Part shown: one piece after another, positions 11,441 through 22,995 of the stretch
Layout: each line of letters begins with the position of its first letter
Position numbering within the stretch: position 1 is the stretch's first letter
Source of the DNA: Xylona heveae TC161
Taxonomy: Eukaryota; Ascomycota; Xylonomycetes; Xylonales; Xylonaceae
Direction of reading: 5' to 3'
DNA length: 64,000 nt
NCBI RefSeq assembly: GCF_001619985.1
Contig: NW_017264196.1
Location: 1,674,001 to 1,738,000, forward strand
Made by a program: the position numbers and the translations under genes
The notes under the pieces: generated by a model
Told to the model about the DNA's origin: nothing
The model's database searches: none
Seen by the model: only the letters and a program-made list of their open reading frames with translations

Positions 11441-12794
11441 CCGCCGCTTTCCTTGACGCGGACCCTTTCACCCCCAGCTGATGACGATGATGCACTGGGA
11501 CCAGGTCCAGCACCAGCACCGGCTTCATTGGACACTGAAGGCGAGTGTTCGACGTGCTTTGCCTTTGCGCCTCCTTCGTCTTCAACGACGGTGATGGCAG
11601 ACTCGTTGGGGTCTTCGGGGATCATCCATGCGCGTTCGGCCTGTTGGATTTCTTCCATCGAGGCAACGGATAGACTCGAGCCGCGGTGCGTGCGCGGGTG
11701 GCCTTCCATGGGCGGTGACGATGGAGGCGGGACATTTGTCCATGACGAGCGGCGGGGGAGGGAGCCGGAAGAGGAGGAGGAGCGAGGATGAGGCACGGGC
11801 ACGGCGCCGGGCTGTGGTGCCGGAGGAGGAGAGGAAGAAGATGATGGGTCCGCAGAGGGCGCGAGCGTGGGTGTTGGACCGGGTGGAGTCATGCCGCTAA
11901 GACCGCCCCCACTGGCACCGGCAGAAGAAGGTGCTGCTGCTGCGGCGGCGGCGGCTGCTTTGATTGCGGCTTCGATAGACTCGGATTTGGTGGTGGCGCT
12001 GGAGGAAATGGTTTCTGCGGCAAGAGGAGTGTCTAGAACGTCGGGTGGAAGGTCCGTGCTTGCGCCCGTAGGAGGGGCAGTGGCAGCAGTGGAAGAGTCG
12101 AGAGGGCGGATCTTGTCCGCTGTTACGCCCGGAGTAGGTTTCTTGATTGATGCAGCCTTGGCTTCGGACGCCTTTTTGGCCGCTTCTTCGCCCGCCTGAC
12201 GCATGGTTAGCGTCATTTGCGACTGCTGGGATATCTGAGGCTGAGGTTGTGATGATGCGGCAGGTTTAGGTGCGGGTGCGGGTGCTGTTTGCGTTTGAGA
12301 TGCGAATGGTTTAGGAGTAGCGGATTGAGCGGGAGTGCCTGATGCTGAAGGGGTGGAAACGGGTGGAAGAGGTCCAAGGTTCTCTTTGAGCTCGCCGTAT
12401 TCGTTCCATTCTTCGATTTGCTCAAGGTCCTGTAGATAATATCAATGTCAGGATGGCGTGGAAAATAAAATGTAATGAAAAAGGTTGAAAAAGTAGCGAT
12501 GAGTTCCTGTGAATGCAAAAAAGCACGTACCCCAACCACCATTCCCTCCTTCACTAGACCGGGCAATTTGCGCTTGCCCGCCCTTCGACCCCAGAGCATC
12601 CGTGCCTTTTCATCTGTGGCTACATCGATTGCCCGGAAGGGAACACGATTGGCTTTGAGAATCGTTTCGAGCCGCGATGTCGCGGAGATGATGTGCGATG
12701 ATCCAGCGGTGAGAGAGGTGTAGAGATAGAGCGTTGGGTCGGAGGAATAGGAGAGGGTCGGTTTGGAGGCCGAATCGGCCATTTCGACGGACAA
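11425..12794 (-). CDS. SH3BGR/glutaredoxin-like domain protein with disordered C-terminal tail
   Basis: Two exons (12794-12531, 12429-11425; 101-nt intron) give 422 aa. Residues 1 to about 105 form a thioredoxin-fold SH3BGR-type domain: LYLYTSLTAG, then VPFRAIDVATDEKARMLW, then RRAGKRKLPGLV, and IEEWNEYGEL across the intron. The family lacks the redox CXXC of true glutaredoxins, and I see none here. The remaining 300 residues are Pro/Ala/Ser-rich, with an alanine run encoded around 11930-11960 and acidic patches, and look disordered. The family's cellular role is poorly known (an adaptor-like function has been proposed), so I assign no reaction. The start is the only ATG preceding the conserved domain. 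Confidence 0.85.
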
Positions 12795-14693
12795 TCGTGG
12801 TTTTTAATTAGATTTGGTAAAATGAGAGAAGAAAATTCAAACTCAAGTCCGCCAAAACGGCGATTGATTCTTTTTTTTGGCGGTAGGCAAAATGATTGTT
12901 CTCCAAAGTCAATTCGGTTTGTTTGTATGTTGTTGCCTATCTCGGTAGTTCCTCAGGTGAGCTGATAGAAGTAGCGTAGGTAGATAAGAGTAGCTTTTTC
13001 TATACTCGGTGCAGGCAATTTAGCCAATGATTCAGAAGAAGAAAGTATATCTGGGTGCAGAAATACCTAAAGTTCAAGCTTGAATGAAAGGGAATATTCA
13101 ATTTGCATGATCTGAGTGGCGGAAAGGAGTTGAAGTTGTTGTTGGCGGGGGACGGGTGGAACGTGGGACGTGGGACGTGCATGGTGTAGTTCCCCCTTCA
13201 ACCACCCGCGAGCTCTTGAGGCGGTGTGAGCTCTACGCGGCGTTTACCGCTGTGGCTGCCCCAGCGCTTATGGTGTCTCTGTGGCTTGTGTGGCTGTGCT
13301 GAGTGTGTGTATTATATCAACACCAAAACAGTCATGCTTGTTGGGTATTATTTGATTTTTTTTGTTCCTTTCCTTTCTTTCTCCTAGCTTGACAGAAGAG
13401 TAGTCTCTGAAGCAATATTATTGAATTTTCATTTGAGCTTACATTGCCTTTAAATGAATTGTACATAGACTGTCCTTATCAAAATCATGCCTCAGACTCT
13501 CTCTTCGACTATTATTATTACTCTCTTTCACGTCCGCACGATAATTCAAAAAATTCATAACTAAAGTCTTGCTATTGTACAAATACTAGTGCTTAATTCT
13601 TACCTACAATTTCTTTTTTCCAGCAATCTTGGGACTACACTACATTGTACTATTTCAAGTCTACAGCATGTCCACCCGATATCCGACCAGCCTACTATTC
13701 GTGCATTCTCGAGACGACTGCGCTTAAAATCCCTCCGCTAAGATATCCTGATACCCGATCAATATCTATTTCCGCGCTTCCGCGCAGACAAGATCTTCAT
13801 TGCCTTCCAGTTTGCCCAGTCCCAAACTACTTCTACGATGCGCGTTTTCTATTATATTAGTGCATTGATAAATGGAGGCTCAATTGAGCCTCGCAGCCGA
13901 TCCTCCGGTACGCACGGGGCGCTAAGAGATATCATTGCTAGAACCAGGATCTCCCAAAGCAACAAATAGTTGCTAGAATAAAATTTTTTTCTACTGCGTC
14001 AGCATGCGTTGGACCTGCGTCGATTCAAACATCCCTGTCTAATCTTTCTAGTATCCGCGTAGGAATCTGAAACTGTCAAGCAAGCTAGGCCTCGGAAATA
14101 TCGGCAACGTCAGCAACTGGAGGCATGTTTTCCGATCGGGCCCTTTATACTGGCCTTATATCCGTAGTACACCGACTTGAAACATTTACGATGCTGAACG
14201 GTTTAATGTAACATGATGTTACACCTTATCGTCATCACGATGAGAGTGAAAAAGTAAAGGACTGGCGTACCGAAACCGGAGGCAGTGCTTATCAGCAACA
14301 TCAGACAGACTAGTACGTTTGGACGGGTTTCGTTTCTCGAGAGTGGAATTTTTGCTCCGAGTAAAGAGAAAAGTGCGGAATGACGTGAGCAATTTATTTT
14401 GATCGATTCATATGCTATGCTCTGATACGCTTGCATTTGGAGAAAAAAGATACTTTTTTAAGAAAAAGCAGGTGAAGGCGTTCAACGCTTTCTGTGCGTG
14501 CTATGACGTGGAATATATGTAAAACAAAGAATAGAAGAATAGCACAGCTGTTCAGAGAGTGGAAAGGAAAGCCAGAGCCTGGGATTCTAGGTCTAAACTT
14601 CACGCCCCACAAAATCGTAGAAAACAGAAAGGGATATCATTGATTGTCAGGAAAACCGCCGGTGATTCAAAAAAATGATGAAGAAGACAAGAA
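12795..14693. other. Intergenic, 1.9 kb
   Basis: This lies between the start of the SH3BGR-like gene and the end of the permease, both on the minus strand. It holds an AT-rich segment at about 13350-13650. Short open frames here lack conservation signals. It probably includes the promoter of the SH3BGR-like gene. Confidence 0.45.
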
Positions 14694-16548
14694 TTACTCC
14701 AGCTGCGGGTCCTTGGCCTCGCCAAAGCGCTCAGGTTTTGAAGGGGCAGATCCATCGCTTGAAGCTTCCGGCGCGGGATATTTTTCGATTCCTTGAAGAA
14801 CATCTCCGCCATGCATCTGGTGATGGATGTTGACTTTCGGTCCGTGGAACCACTTGTGGGCGTCGACGACCCACCAAATCGAGATGATGAGCATGGGGGC
14901 ACCGTAGACAAGACAGGTCCAGTTCATCAGGCTGGGGCTGCAGGTAAGAGTATTGTTAGCCTTTGGTCCTCAAACTCTCTTTTTTCCATAGAAAAGCCAA
15001 AAGCATCGAGGGCACGGAAAGCTCACCTGTTAGCACTGCCAGTGTATTCGGGAAGGCAGAGGATGGGAACCATGAGAGAGACAAAAGCGCAAGCGCAGGC
15101 ACCGATGGGCTGACTGAAACGACCCAAATTCCAAGGCCCCTTGCGGAATCGAGTACCGACAAAGAACACCTTGATGAAGATGGGAATGGTAAAGGCGACA
15201 AAGGCAGCAATAGCACCAACGGAGAAAAGCGCGCCAATGGCAACGCTACCGCCAAAGATCAAGAACAGCATACAGATGCCTATGGAAGTATTGAACCAGA
15301 CGGCATTAACCGGCGTCTGGGTGAGCTTGTTCACCTTGCTCCAAAATCTCGAGAATGGAAAGCAACCATCACGCGCATAGGCAAAAGTCACTCGCGAAGC
15401 GGCAACCATGCATCCTTGTCCCATCGAGAACCCGCAGATAATGGTCAGAGCAAGGAGGGCTGTTGCGGTCTTCTGAGGGAGAACTTGCTGCAAGTATGCG
15501 GCAAAAGGTTGACCGAGGTCTGAGCTGATGGCGGCATCAATGTCAACGACCGTGTAGGCAACGACAATCTGAAGAAACCACCCCATGAGGCCGCCGATAC
15601 CAGAAGTCATGACGATTGCACGCGGAGAAGCAACGTTGGCATTGGAGCACTCCTCGCTCAGGTGAAATGGTGCATCGTACCCGGACATGGTCCAGATGAC
15701 ACTGATGAAACTCATGAGAACAGCAATGCCATCAGGATAAGAAGTTTCGTTCTCGATGGTGCCCCAGACCTTGGAAGCAGGAGTGAATTTGGGATGCTGG
15801 CGATTGCAAGCCGCGGGGATTGTGATGAGCACAACAACCAAGCATATGATGTTCAGAGTAGTGCCAACAGAGTTGAAACGGGCAATCCAACGTGTGGGCA
15901 TGCTGCTTATGAAGGCGTGAAAGATCATAATTAGAACGGTCAAGAGGAAAACTTGATAATTCTGCGGCGAATAGTCCGGCTTGTTGATTGATACAGCAGC
16001 GAGAATCATGGAAGCCGTTCCGTAATTGACCGAAGGAGCAGCGGTAATCTGTGTGCACCAGTTGGACCAGCCAGTAAGCCATGCAGCAAGAGGACCCCAT
16101 CCAGGAGGAGCCAAGACGGCCGCGGCGTAGTAAAGTCCACCACTGGTAGGCATTGATGAACAGAGTTCTGCCATGCTCATGGCGACACATTGAATGAAAA
16201 CCATGGCAACAATCCAACCCCAAACCATACCTATAGAATTTACAATTAGTCGCTGGATTTTAAACGACGATAAACGCTTCTGTCCCAATACATACCACCG
16301 GTTCCTGCATAGCCCATGCCGTAGTATAACGTCGTAGCAAAACTCGGCAGGAGACCCAAGACAGCGAAACTAACACAAAATGATGTCCAAAGGCTGAATT
16401 CTCTCTTGAACTCGGCTTTGTAACCCAATGCCTCCAGCACCTCTTCATCAGCAGACGCTCCTGGATCGATAGGAACATCTCCCGCCAGTACTGACGTGAC
16501 CGGCTCTTCATTGACGCTTCTACGGTGATGCGCGGATGTAGCATCCAT
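14694..16548 (-). CDS. Amino acid/GABA-type permease (APC superfamily)
   Basis: Three exons (16548-16296, 16230-15027, 14937-14694) give 566 aa. The start is ATG at 16548 (MDATSAHHRRS); the frame upstream offers only a non-ATG codon. A hydrophilic N-terminus (EALGYKAEFKREFSLW) leads into about 12 membrane segments, including GWIVAMVFIQCVAMSMAELC with PTSGGLYYAAA, the helix-1/2 signature of the amino acid/choline transporter family. SEECSNANVASPRAI is another family hallmark. Such proteins are plasma-membrane H+ symporters for GABA, choline or related amines. The exact substrate cannot be decided here. The C-terminus is a short hydrophilic tail ending in AKDPQLE. Confidence 0.9.
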
Positions 16549-18596
16549 CTTTCCAGGATTTAAAACTCGAACCAACTAATAAAAAGAGAGAAAAGAAGGA
16601 CGAAGTGAATGTATTTCAAAGGCGACGCCGATAAAAGGGGAAGCACGAAGTTGTCGCTGACGTCGGCTTGAAAACGGTGGACAATGAACAGTCCAGGGAG
16701 GCTGACCCGTCTATAAGTGAATAGACAGTATCAATACATCAGGACCAAGCCTTTCGTGCGGTTACATCTCCTCAAGGGGCGGCCAGAGTGAGCGGGATGC
16801 ATGGCAACTCGGCAGATCTATCCTCGGACACACCGGCGGATGTCGCCCAGTAGGAGGGTTCGTTCCAATCCGGAAATGGCATGTTCAACCTTGACCTGAG
16901 ATAGCGAATTTCCTTTTAGTATTTCGTCCGGGATTTAAGAGCTTAGCCTCTTAGACGCCCCCTCCTGATGCCCGGATATCGCATTGCAATCAATCATTTT
17001 GTGCCTCAAGCGATCGAAGTACTGCCTATCTTTGACCCTGTCAGTTGCACTAGGGATTGAGAGACACTAAAGCCCCGATGATAGCTCGCCTGACGTTGCC
17101 ACGGGTAGGGGTAAGGTTTCTGTTGCGTGGGGAATGCACTAATCGCCAATCATATGCCCAGTTGTCACTGATAAGGAAGCAGCAAAAGGTCACCCTGGGC
17201 GGACGAGGGGAGCGAGACGAGGAACCACCAACGGGAGAGCAGACAATGCGGATCCATCGAGCTGGACGACGGTCCAAAGAAGACGGAGGACGCCATCCAC
17301 CAACGAGTGAGAGAGGCTCATCAACCAGAAAGATCTGGCAGGACTTGCCAAACCTGGTAATGCACTAGAAGTTCCCTCATCACTGAAAGTCGCGTTTTCT
17401 TCAGCTCGTCAACCCCATATGCTGCCCGTAAGAAAATGCCATATCATTGCAGAATGCTGTTTTCAATTGACCCAAGTAAAAGGGGTTCAAGCAGTTTTGA
17501 CGTTCATTTATTCGATTGCATAGGGTAGCGGGCAGCTTCGTCTTCTCCTTTGCCCAACCCTGTTTCCTTATCGCGCGGTTCAGCTCTAGACCCATCCAGT
17601 GGACGAGCAAAAGCGATCAATCGCAGCATTTAAATTGTGTAATGGATTTACCAGAGGTGACCCCAGCATGCCTTTTTTTTTTGTGGGTGTGGCCCTGGCG
17701 GCGTTTAGCGACACTCTGCTCTTGGACTTGCCAGAAAAGGCTTCTCTTGGCTTACTCCGTAATTTTGACTGCAATCACGACGGCGACGAAGCGATAAATG
17801 CTCGCTCCCAAAGCCGGCCCAATGTGGTCTCCAAACATCTCGTCCATGTTCAATTCGCTGCTTCTGGTCTGTCATGGATTGAGGGTGGACTGAGAAAATA
17901 TGACGAACAAGAAGACATAGACGTAGAAGAAGTAGGAAAGCATAGATGAAGATGTATGAAAATGAGTGTTATTGGAAATTCCTGGGGGCCACTCGAACTT
18001 GGTTCCTGGGCTAGCAGCGAGAAACCAGTTATTTTAGACCGAAAGCCATGTTACCTGCAGGGCTGCTCATCCCGGCATCGATTTTAACTTGCCAATTACC
18101 AAATGATGTGTTAAATATTAGATTGTGCAAAGGTTGGCTAGGGTGGTTGTAGAGTGTCTGGAAGCAATGACCGGCAAACCCCCGAAATGGCACAGAAGTG
18201 CAGATGCACCTTGCCAATGTCCCAGATCCTGCTTTGATGTTCATGATTTTACCGTTCATCCTCCTAGTCTCCGATGATATAATTGTCAGAATACTAGTCC
18301 GATTCCATCAGTGAAAATTATCCGAACATTGCCAACTGACTCTTTGAATGACGACGCATATAGTAACAATGACTCTTATATTATACATAAATGTATCGCT
18401 ATGATTTAGTGAAGAAGCATGCTTCGCACTGTCAAAAGTTTGCTTGCCGCATGTCGTAATCATCATGGAGCGGGTATCTTCAAGGTAATTCTCCCTCGTG
18501 AGAGATACCTCAGATATTAAAAATCTTTCTCTAAAGCCAAAAAGTACAAAAGAATAGGATCATCTAGAAGCTTAGTGAGCTGGCGAGTCTCGCTTC
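16549..18596. other. Intergenic, 2.0 kb
   Basis: This lies upstream of the permease and downstream of the lipase, both leftward. Several 60-116 codon open frames exist on both strands, but they start at non-ATG codons or match nothing. The promoter of the permease should lie at about 16549-17050. Confidence 0.45.
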
Positions 18597-20856
18597 TCAA
18601 ACCTTCGAAACAATGGCTTGAGAAGATCTCACTCTTGGCGGCTCAGTGCTGGGCTCCCACGGCTCCACTTCATCACATCCCTGAGGGACACGACAAACTT
18701 GGCGTGCGGCCTCTGGCGCAGTTTTCCATATAACTTCGCGAACCTCGTTCCCTACTTGCTCTATCGAATCCATAGCCCATATAACATCAAGATGCTCGTA
18801 CTCCTCGATAATCTTAGCATGAACCAACTGAACATACGGTTCTCGACCCCGTTCGAATCGTCGTAACAGTCTCCGACCGTCAACTAGGTCGTCAGACCCG
18901 GCGATCCACATGGCGAAAGGAGGCACCTGCTCGTCGTACCAAGCCGTACGCCCTTTGTCCTTTTGGGGAGCTCCAGCCGAGGGGCCGGCCCCTGAGGACT
19001 GGTTTTCTTCGGGCGTCTCCGTGGCCATCGCCTCCTCCTCATCCTCATTCTCCTCCATTTGACCCACCTCACGCGTAGCGAGGATGCATTTCTGCTTGGC
19101 GAAGCACTCCCGACCTAGCCACCATCTCATGCTCTCCGCGCTGACATATACGGGAGCGAATTGAAACATGCGATCGCGAAGATCTCGCTCCCATCGGTCA
19201 TCTGTCCAGTTGAAAAGGAAAGAGAAGACACGGTAGCCTAGTGCGCCGTAAAGTCGACCAGGAAGAAGGGAGTGCATCTTCATCATGAAAGGAATGAACG
19301 CATGAATGCCAAAGATCAGCCGGAAGAGACCAGGTGAGATGATACGCATAAATTTGAAATACATTTTGCCGATAAGTGGACCGGCATATGCTGCGGGCGC
19401 GAGGGCGCAGAATACACTGATCTTGGACCCCAAATCTGGCCGCTGTTCTTTGGCCAGGGCAACGAACGTCTCCGTCGTCCCTTGCGAGTGGCATATGAGA
19501 CCAAGCTTCTCAAATCCTGTCTCGCTCAACACTCTTGAAATGAGTGCTGGTAAGTCCATCACTCCCATCTGCCTGATATTCCAGGCCCACATACGAGGAT
19601 CACTGTAGGTGAGCATCTGGTGCTGAGGCCGGAAACCACAGCGATTGTTGCCTAACCACACATCATATCCACTACAGAATACCGTCAACTCATGATCGAG
19701 TAAAAGAAGGAATGCGAGCAGTGGTAGAGTGGTCTTACCTCTTACATAGATAAAACGCGAGACTCTCGTCATCGTTGCAACAATAGGCCCCTGAGCTCTG
19801 CAAAAGTCCGTGTACGAGTAGGACAGGATACTTTCTCTGGCCGTCTCTAAATTGCCGGCCAGAAGCTCCCTTCTTTTGGCCTTGGGTAGCCTGGCCCTCG
19901 GGAAAAACTTCTGGGCCGTGTTCCTGGCGGTCACTATCCGGGACGGGTTGGTATTCTTTTGGGTCGTAGACGTGCCACAATTGCAGAATGAATCCATCTT
20001 CGGTTTGCACTTGAAACTCTTCCACGTTGAGACCGACGCGGCGGGCATAATAGCCAACGTCGCAAATCAACTTGTCTTTGCCTCCTTCCGTGGGCTCGAA
20101 CGCGGCCTTTTGGGCCGCATCGACTTCGTTGTCATCCATCTTTGTTTGGCTGTTGCGTCGACGTTGACGACGCTTCCAGTCCTTTTCTGCTTCTCTTCGA
20201 GCCTTTTTTCGGCGACACTCCTCCTTATGAAACGGGCGAAGCGCGTCGGGATTTCTGAATGTAAGTCGAAACCAGGTATTACGAAATATGAGCGGTAAGC
20301 TGGTAAAGGCCGCTCCCAAAACGATGACGCCAAGAAAAGACAAAGAAAGGAAAAAGGATGACACCCGGAAACTGAAACATTGCAGGTTCCGCAATAGCGT
20401 CGGCGGCCCGTATAATGGGAGCGGGGGGAACAACGGATTTGTGCGTGACGGCGGCACGGCCTCTCGAAGAGGCGCGCCCGGTTCTGTGGATTGTTTTGAG
20501 GAAAGCTCTCCAGTCCCGTCCATCTTGGTTTTCTCGTCCTCCTCTGCACCGTGATGGCCCGTTGAACTTTCCAAGGAGTCTTTGGACGGAATCGAGTCAC
20601 CTTCAAGCTCGTCTTTTAGCGCATTGAGTTTCTCGGCCTCTAAAAGTGGCACGGCTGGGAGACGGCCGCCATTTGCAGTTGCAATGACAGGATCGTACGG
20701 TGTCACAAAGATAGCTTCCTTCGCAGTCGTTGCGCCTGTTCGATCATCCTCTTGCCCTGGCGTCAGATGCGCTAGCCGCTCCGCTTGGCGCGTGTATTGC
20801 ACAGCTGCATCTATTTTGCTCTTCGTGTCGGCTGTGACTGTTTCAGAAACAGTCAT
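18597..20856 (-). CDS. Membrane-anchored AB-hydrolase lipase (acid lipase / steryl ester hydrolase type)
   Basis: Two exons (20856-19739, 19671-18597; 67-nt intron) give 730 aa. A Ser/Glu-rich N-terminus precedes one strong membrane helix (about residues 158-190, FFLSLSFLGVIVLGAAF), then a basic stretch. The AB-hydrolase-associated lipase region follows (VEEFQVQTEDGFILQLWHVY), then LLVHGLLQSSGAYC, and across the intron the block LCKSGYDVWLGNNRCG. The nucleophile elbow ICHSQGTT lies near residue 433. The C-terminal part supplies AGSDDLVDGRRLL (Asp) and EEYEHLDVIWAMD (His) as the likely remaining triad. Relatives (yeast Tgl1/Yeh1/Yeh2, lysosomal acid lipase) hydrolyse steryl esters or triacylglycerol; the single anchor fits a lipid-droplet or plasma-membrane enzyme. 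An acidic insert lies at about 19000-19070. Confidence 0.9.
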
Positions 20857-22995
20857 GGCGCATCAAGCGTGCCCTGCTGAGAGAAACACGGTGATAATAT
20901 TCTCGTGGCAAGCGTCTCCGTGGTCGGCGATAATTTTAGGTTGACCCAGGTTTGTGTAAATTGAGCAAAGAGAAGACGGCCTTCCAGGTAAGATATTTTC
21001 TGCTCTTTGTCAATTGATGCGCCAGTCGTGGGAAGAATCCTGTGGAGAAATATCCTGCCCGGTTATTCCGCCTTTAGAGTCGCGGGTACCGATGTCAATG
21101 ACCCTGCTGTTCCTGCTGTCTGGCGTGCCAATGACCGGGTTTCAGGCCAAGATCCGGCAGCACGCACAGATTCAAGTGCATGGCCAGCTGCGGATCAATT
21201 CGTCAAAGGAGCGGACACCTTTGGGACTGTGCGAAGGAGTGGATGCACCATGACGCTATGGGTGGTGGCCATTTCATTTGCTTTTTTCCACCGGGAACCT
21301 TCCCTAAGCTTGCCATCGCATCATCGATAGGGGTTCGTTTGGTTGTGATTGGATAATGAAGAGGGGCGGGCGTTGGCACCGTTCCAAGATTGCCGTTCAC
21401 CCAACGACAAGCTACGCCAGAGACAGATGAGGGGATGCGCTAGACCTAACCCAAGATTGACGTGCCTCTCTGGGCATTCCAGAGACACTGAATAGACCAC
21501 GACAGATGTGGTGACTTTATAAAACATTTGATCATTGAGCCATAACGATTAATTGGACGCAGCTGTGTAAGCATCAAATAATGAAGAAGAATATGAGAAA
21601 ATTAGTCTAAGAAAGGAATAATCTCAGTCTCGCGAGGCAAGGCAACGCCGGTTTGCCTCGCTCCAGCAGTCAATCGTTAGTAAGTAGAACGGAGCCGAGA
21701 ATCTAGCGGGGCGCCGGACCAATAGTGTGGTTAAAGAATCGCCAAACAAGACCAAGCTTCTGACAAGAAATGCGCTATTCAGGGGTGACGTTGGTTATAG
21801 ACAGTCGAGATTGGAGTATCGCTCCCTCCTAATTTTTGCAGTGACGTGACTCTCAGCTGTGGGTGCCGCTTTTCATGTTTCTGATAGTGGGCCCTTCCTG
21901 TGAGCACTAAGATCCCCCATGATCTGGAGCACTCCGTATGTAGAAATACTCCGTAGTATCTGAAAGTTCGTAACTCATCTATGACACGTTTGTTTCCTTC
22001 TCTTCTCCTTTCTTTTCTCTCCGGTCGCTCCTTCGTGCGCTCCTTCGTGGAGCGGAGCGCAGTCTTTGTAAACATCTGTTTGATGTTTACAGCGGCGGAT
22101 ATTGTTATGGGATGTCATTTGTGCCTCATCGTCCCGAGGATTCCCAAACCCAACGCCACGTCTCAGACAATCTTCGTCAACTTTGCTGCTGCACGTGGAA
22201 TGAAATGCTGAGAGCAGTCTAGGGTGATAACTTGAGCTCGCTTTTGCGGACCTATTAAATTTAGGCGCAAGGAAAACGCATTGTCCCATCTCTCATCTGT
22301 CCGGTCATGCAGACTCTTTCATCAATCCATTTTGCGCCTTATTAGACGAGTCGAGCAAAGACACTTGCATGAGAGTGTCTTTCTGCAAAAGATGACTCTT
22401 TCCTAATCATTTCAATGACCTCAAGAACTGATGCGAAAATCTCGAATGTTGGTGTTAGGTCGATGCTCCGCCTAAGATTTTCTAAAGTGTGAAAGGTCAC
22501 AGTATGCTGCCAGTCGGCTCCATTATCGCCACACAATTTGTTCCTCTGTCTGAGTCCACTTAAAATAACCAGGAAAATGCTCAGCTCTTCGTCTGTATTG
22601 TGCTTGAAGAAATGGTATATTGCATTTGAGTCACGTAAGAAAACCATGCAAATTATTGTCAGATTTAGATGAATAAGATATGAGTTCAATTCCTCATTAG
22701 AAGTCAGAACACTGGGAAATGTCTTATTCGAAGCAGGTGTTTGCATGATAAGGGAGAACTTACGATCTTTGGTGATAAGTTATTTGGTGGATGAAAACGG
22801 CGAGATATCAAAGACGCAGAGAGGGAAGTTGAAACCGACCTCGGTTCAGATTCGGTAAATTTACGGCTGGTCCCGGCCGGAGCTCAAGAGCGCCGGTGCC
22901 GTTCAGGGTCGATTATCTGCTTTGAAGCTCTCTAGCAACAGCATGATTCCTCATGAACAACGGTCAATCATCCCTTACCATTAAGCTGTAGGATC
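20857..22995. other. Divergent intergenic region, 2.1 kb
   Basis: This separates the lipase (-) from PEX6 (+) and should contain both promoters. A possible small minus-strand gene at 22342-22746 is listed separately. Otherwise no coding or RNA feature was recognised. Confidence 0.45.
22342..22746 (-). CDS. Possible small hypothetical protein, 134 aa
   Basis: An ATG-started open frame encodes a mixed hydrophobic/charged protein (MQTPASNKTFPSVL at the start, LEVIEMIRKESSFAERHS near the end). Its composition is protein-like rather than low-complexity, and helical segments are plausible. I recognise no domain, see no splice sites that extend it, and cannot exclude a chance frame or a relic. It lies in the lipase-PEX6 promoter interval. 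Confidence 0.25.
   Translation of the reverse strand: MQTPASNKTFPSVLTSNEELNSYLIHLNLTIICMVFLRDSNAIYHFFKHNTDEELSIFLVILSGLRQRNKLCGDNGADWQHTVTFHTLENLRRSIDLTPTFEIFASVLEVIEMIRKESSFAERHSHASVFARLV

Noticed and set aside
17057-17949. Plus-strand frames of about 100-116 codons between the permease and the lipase
   Set aside because: They start at non-ATG codons and have no conserved motifs.
18029-18259. ATG-started 76-codon minus-strand frame
   Set aside because: No homology recognised, no splice extension, and short enough to occur by chance.
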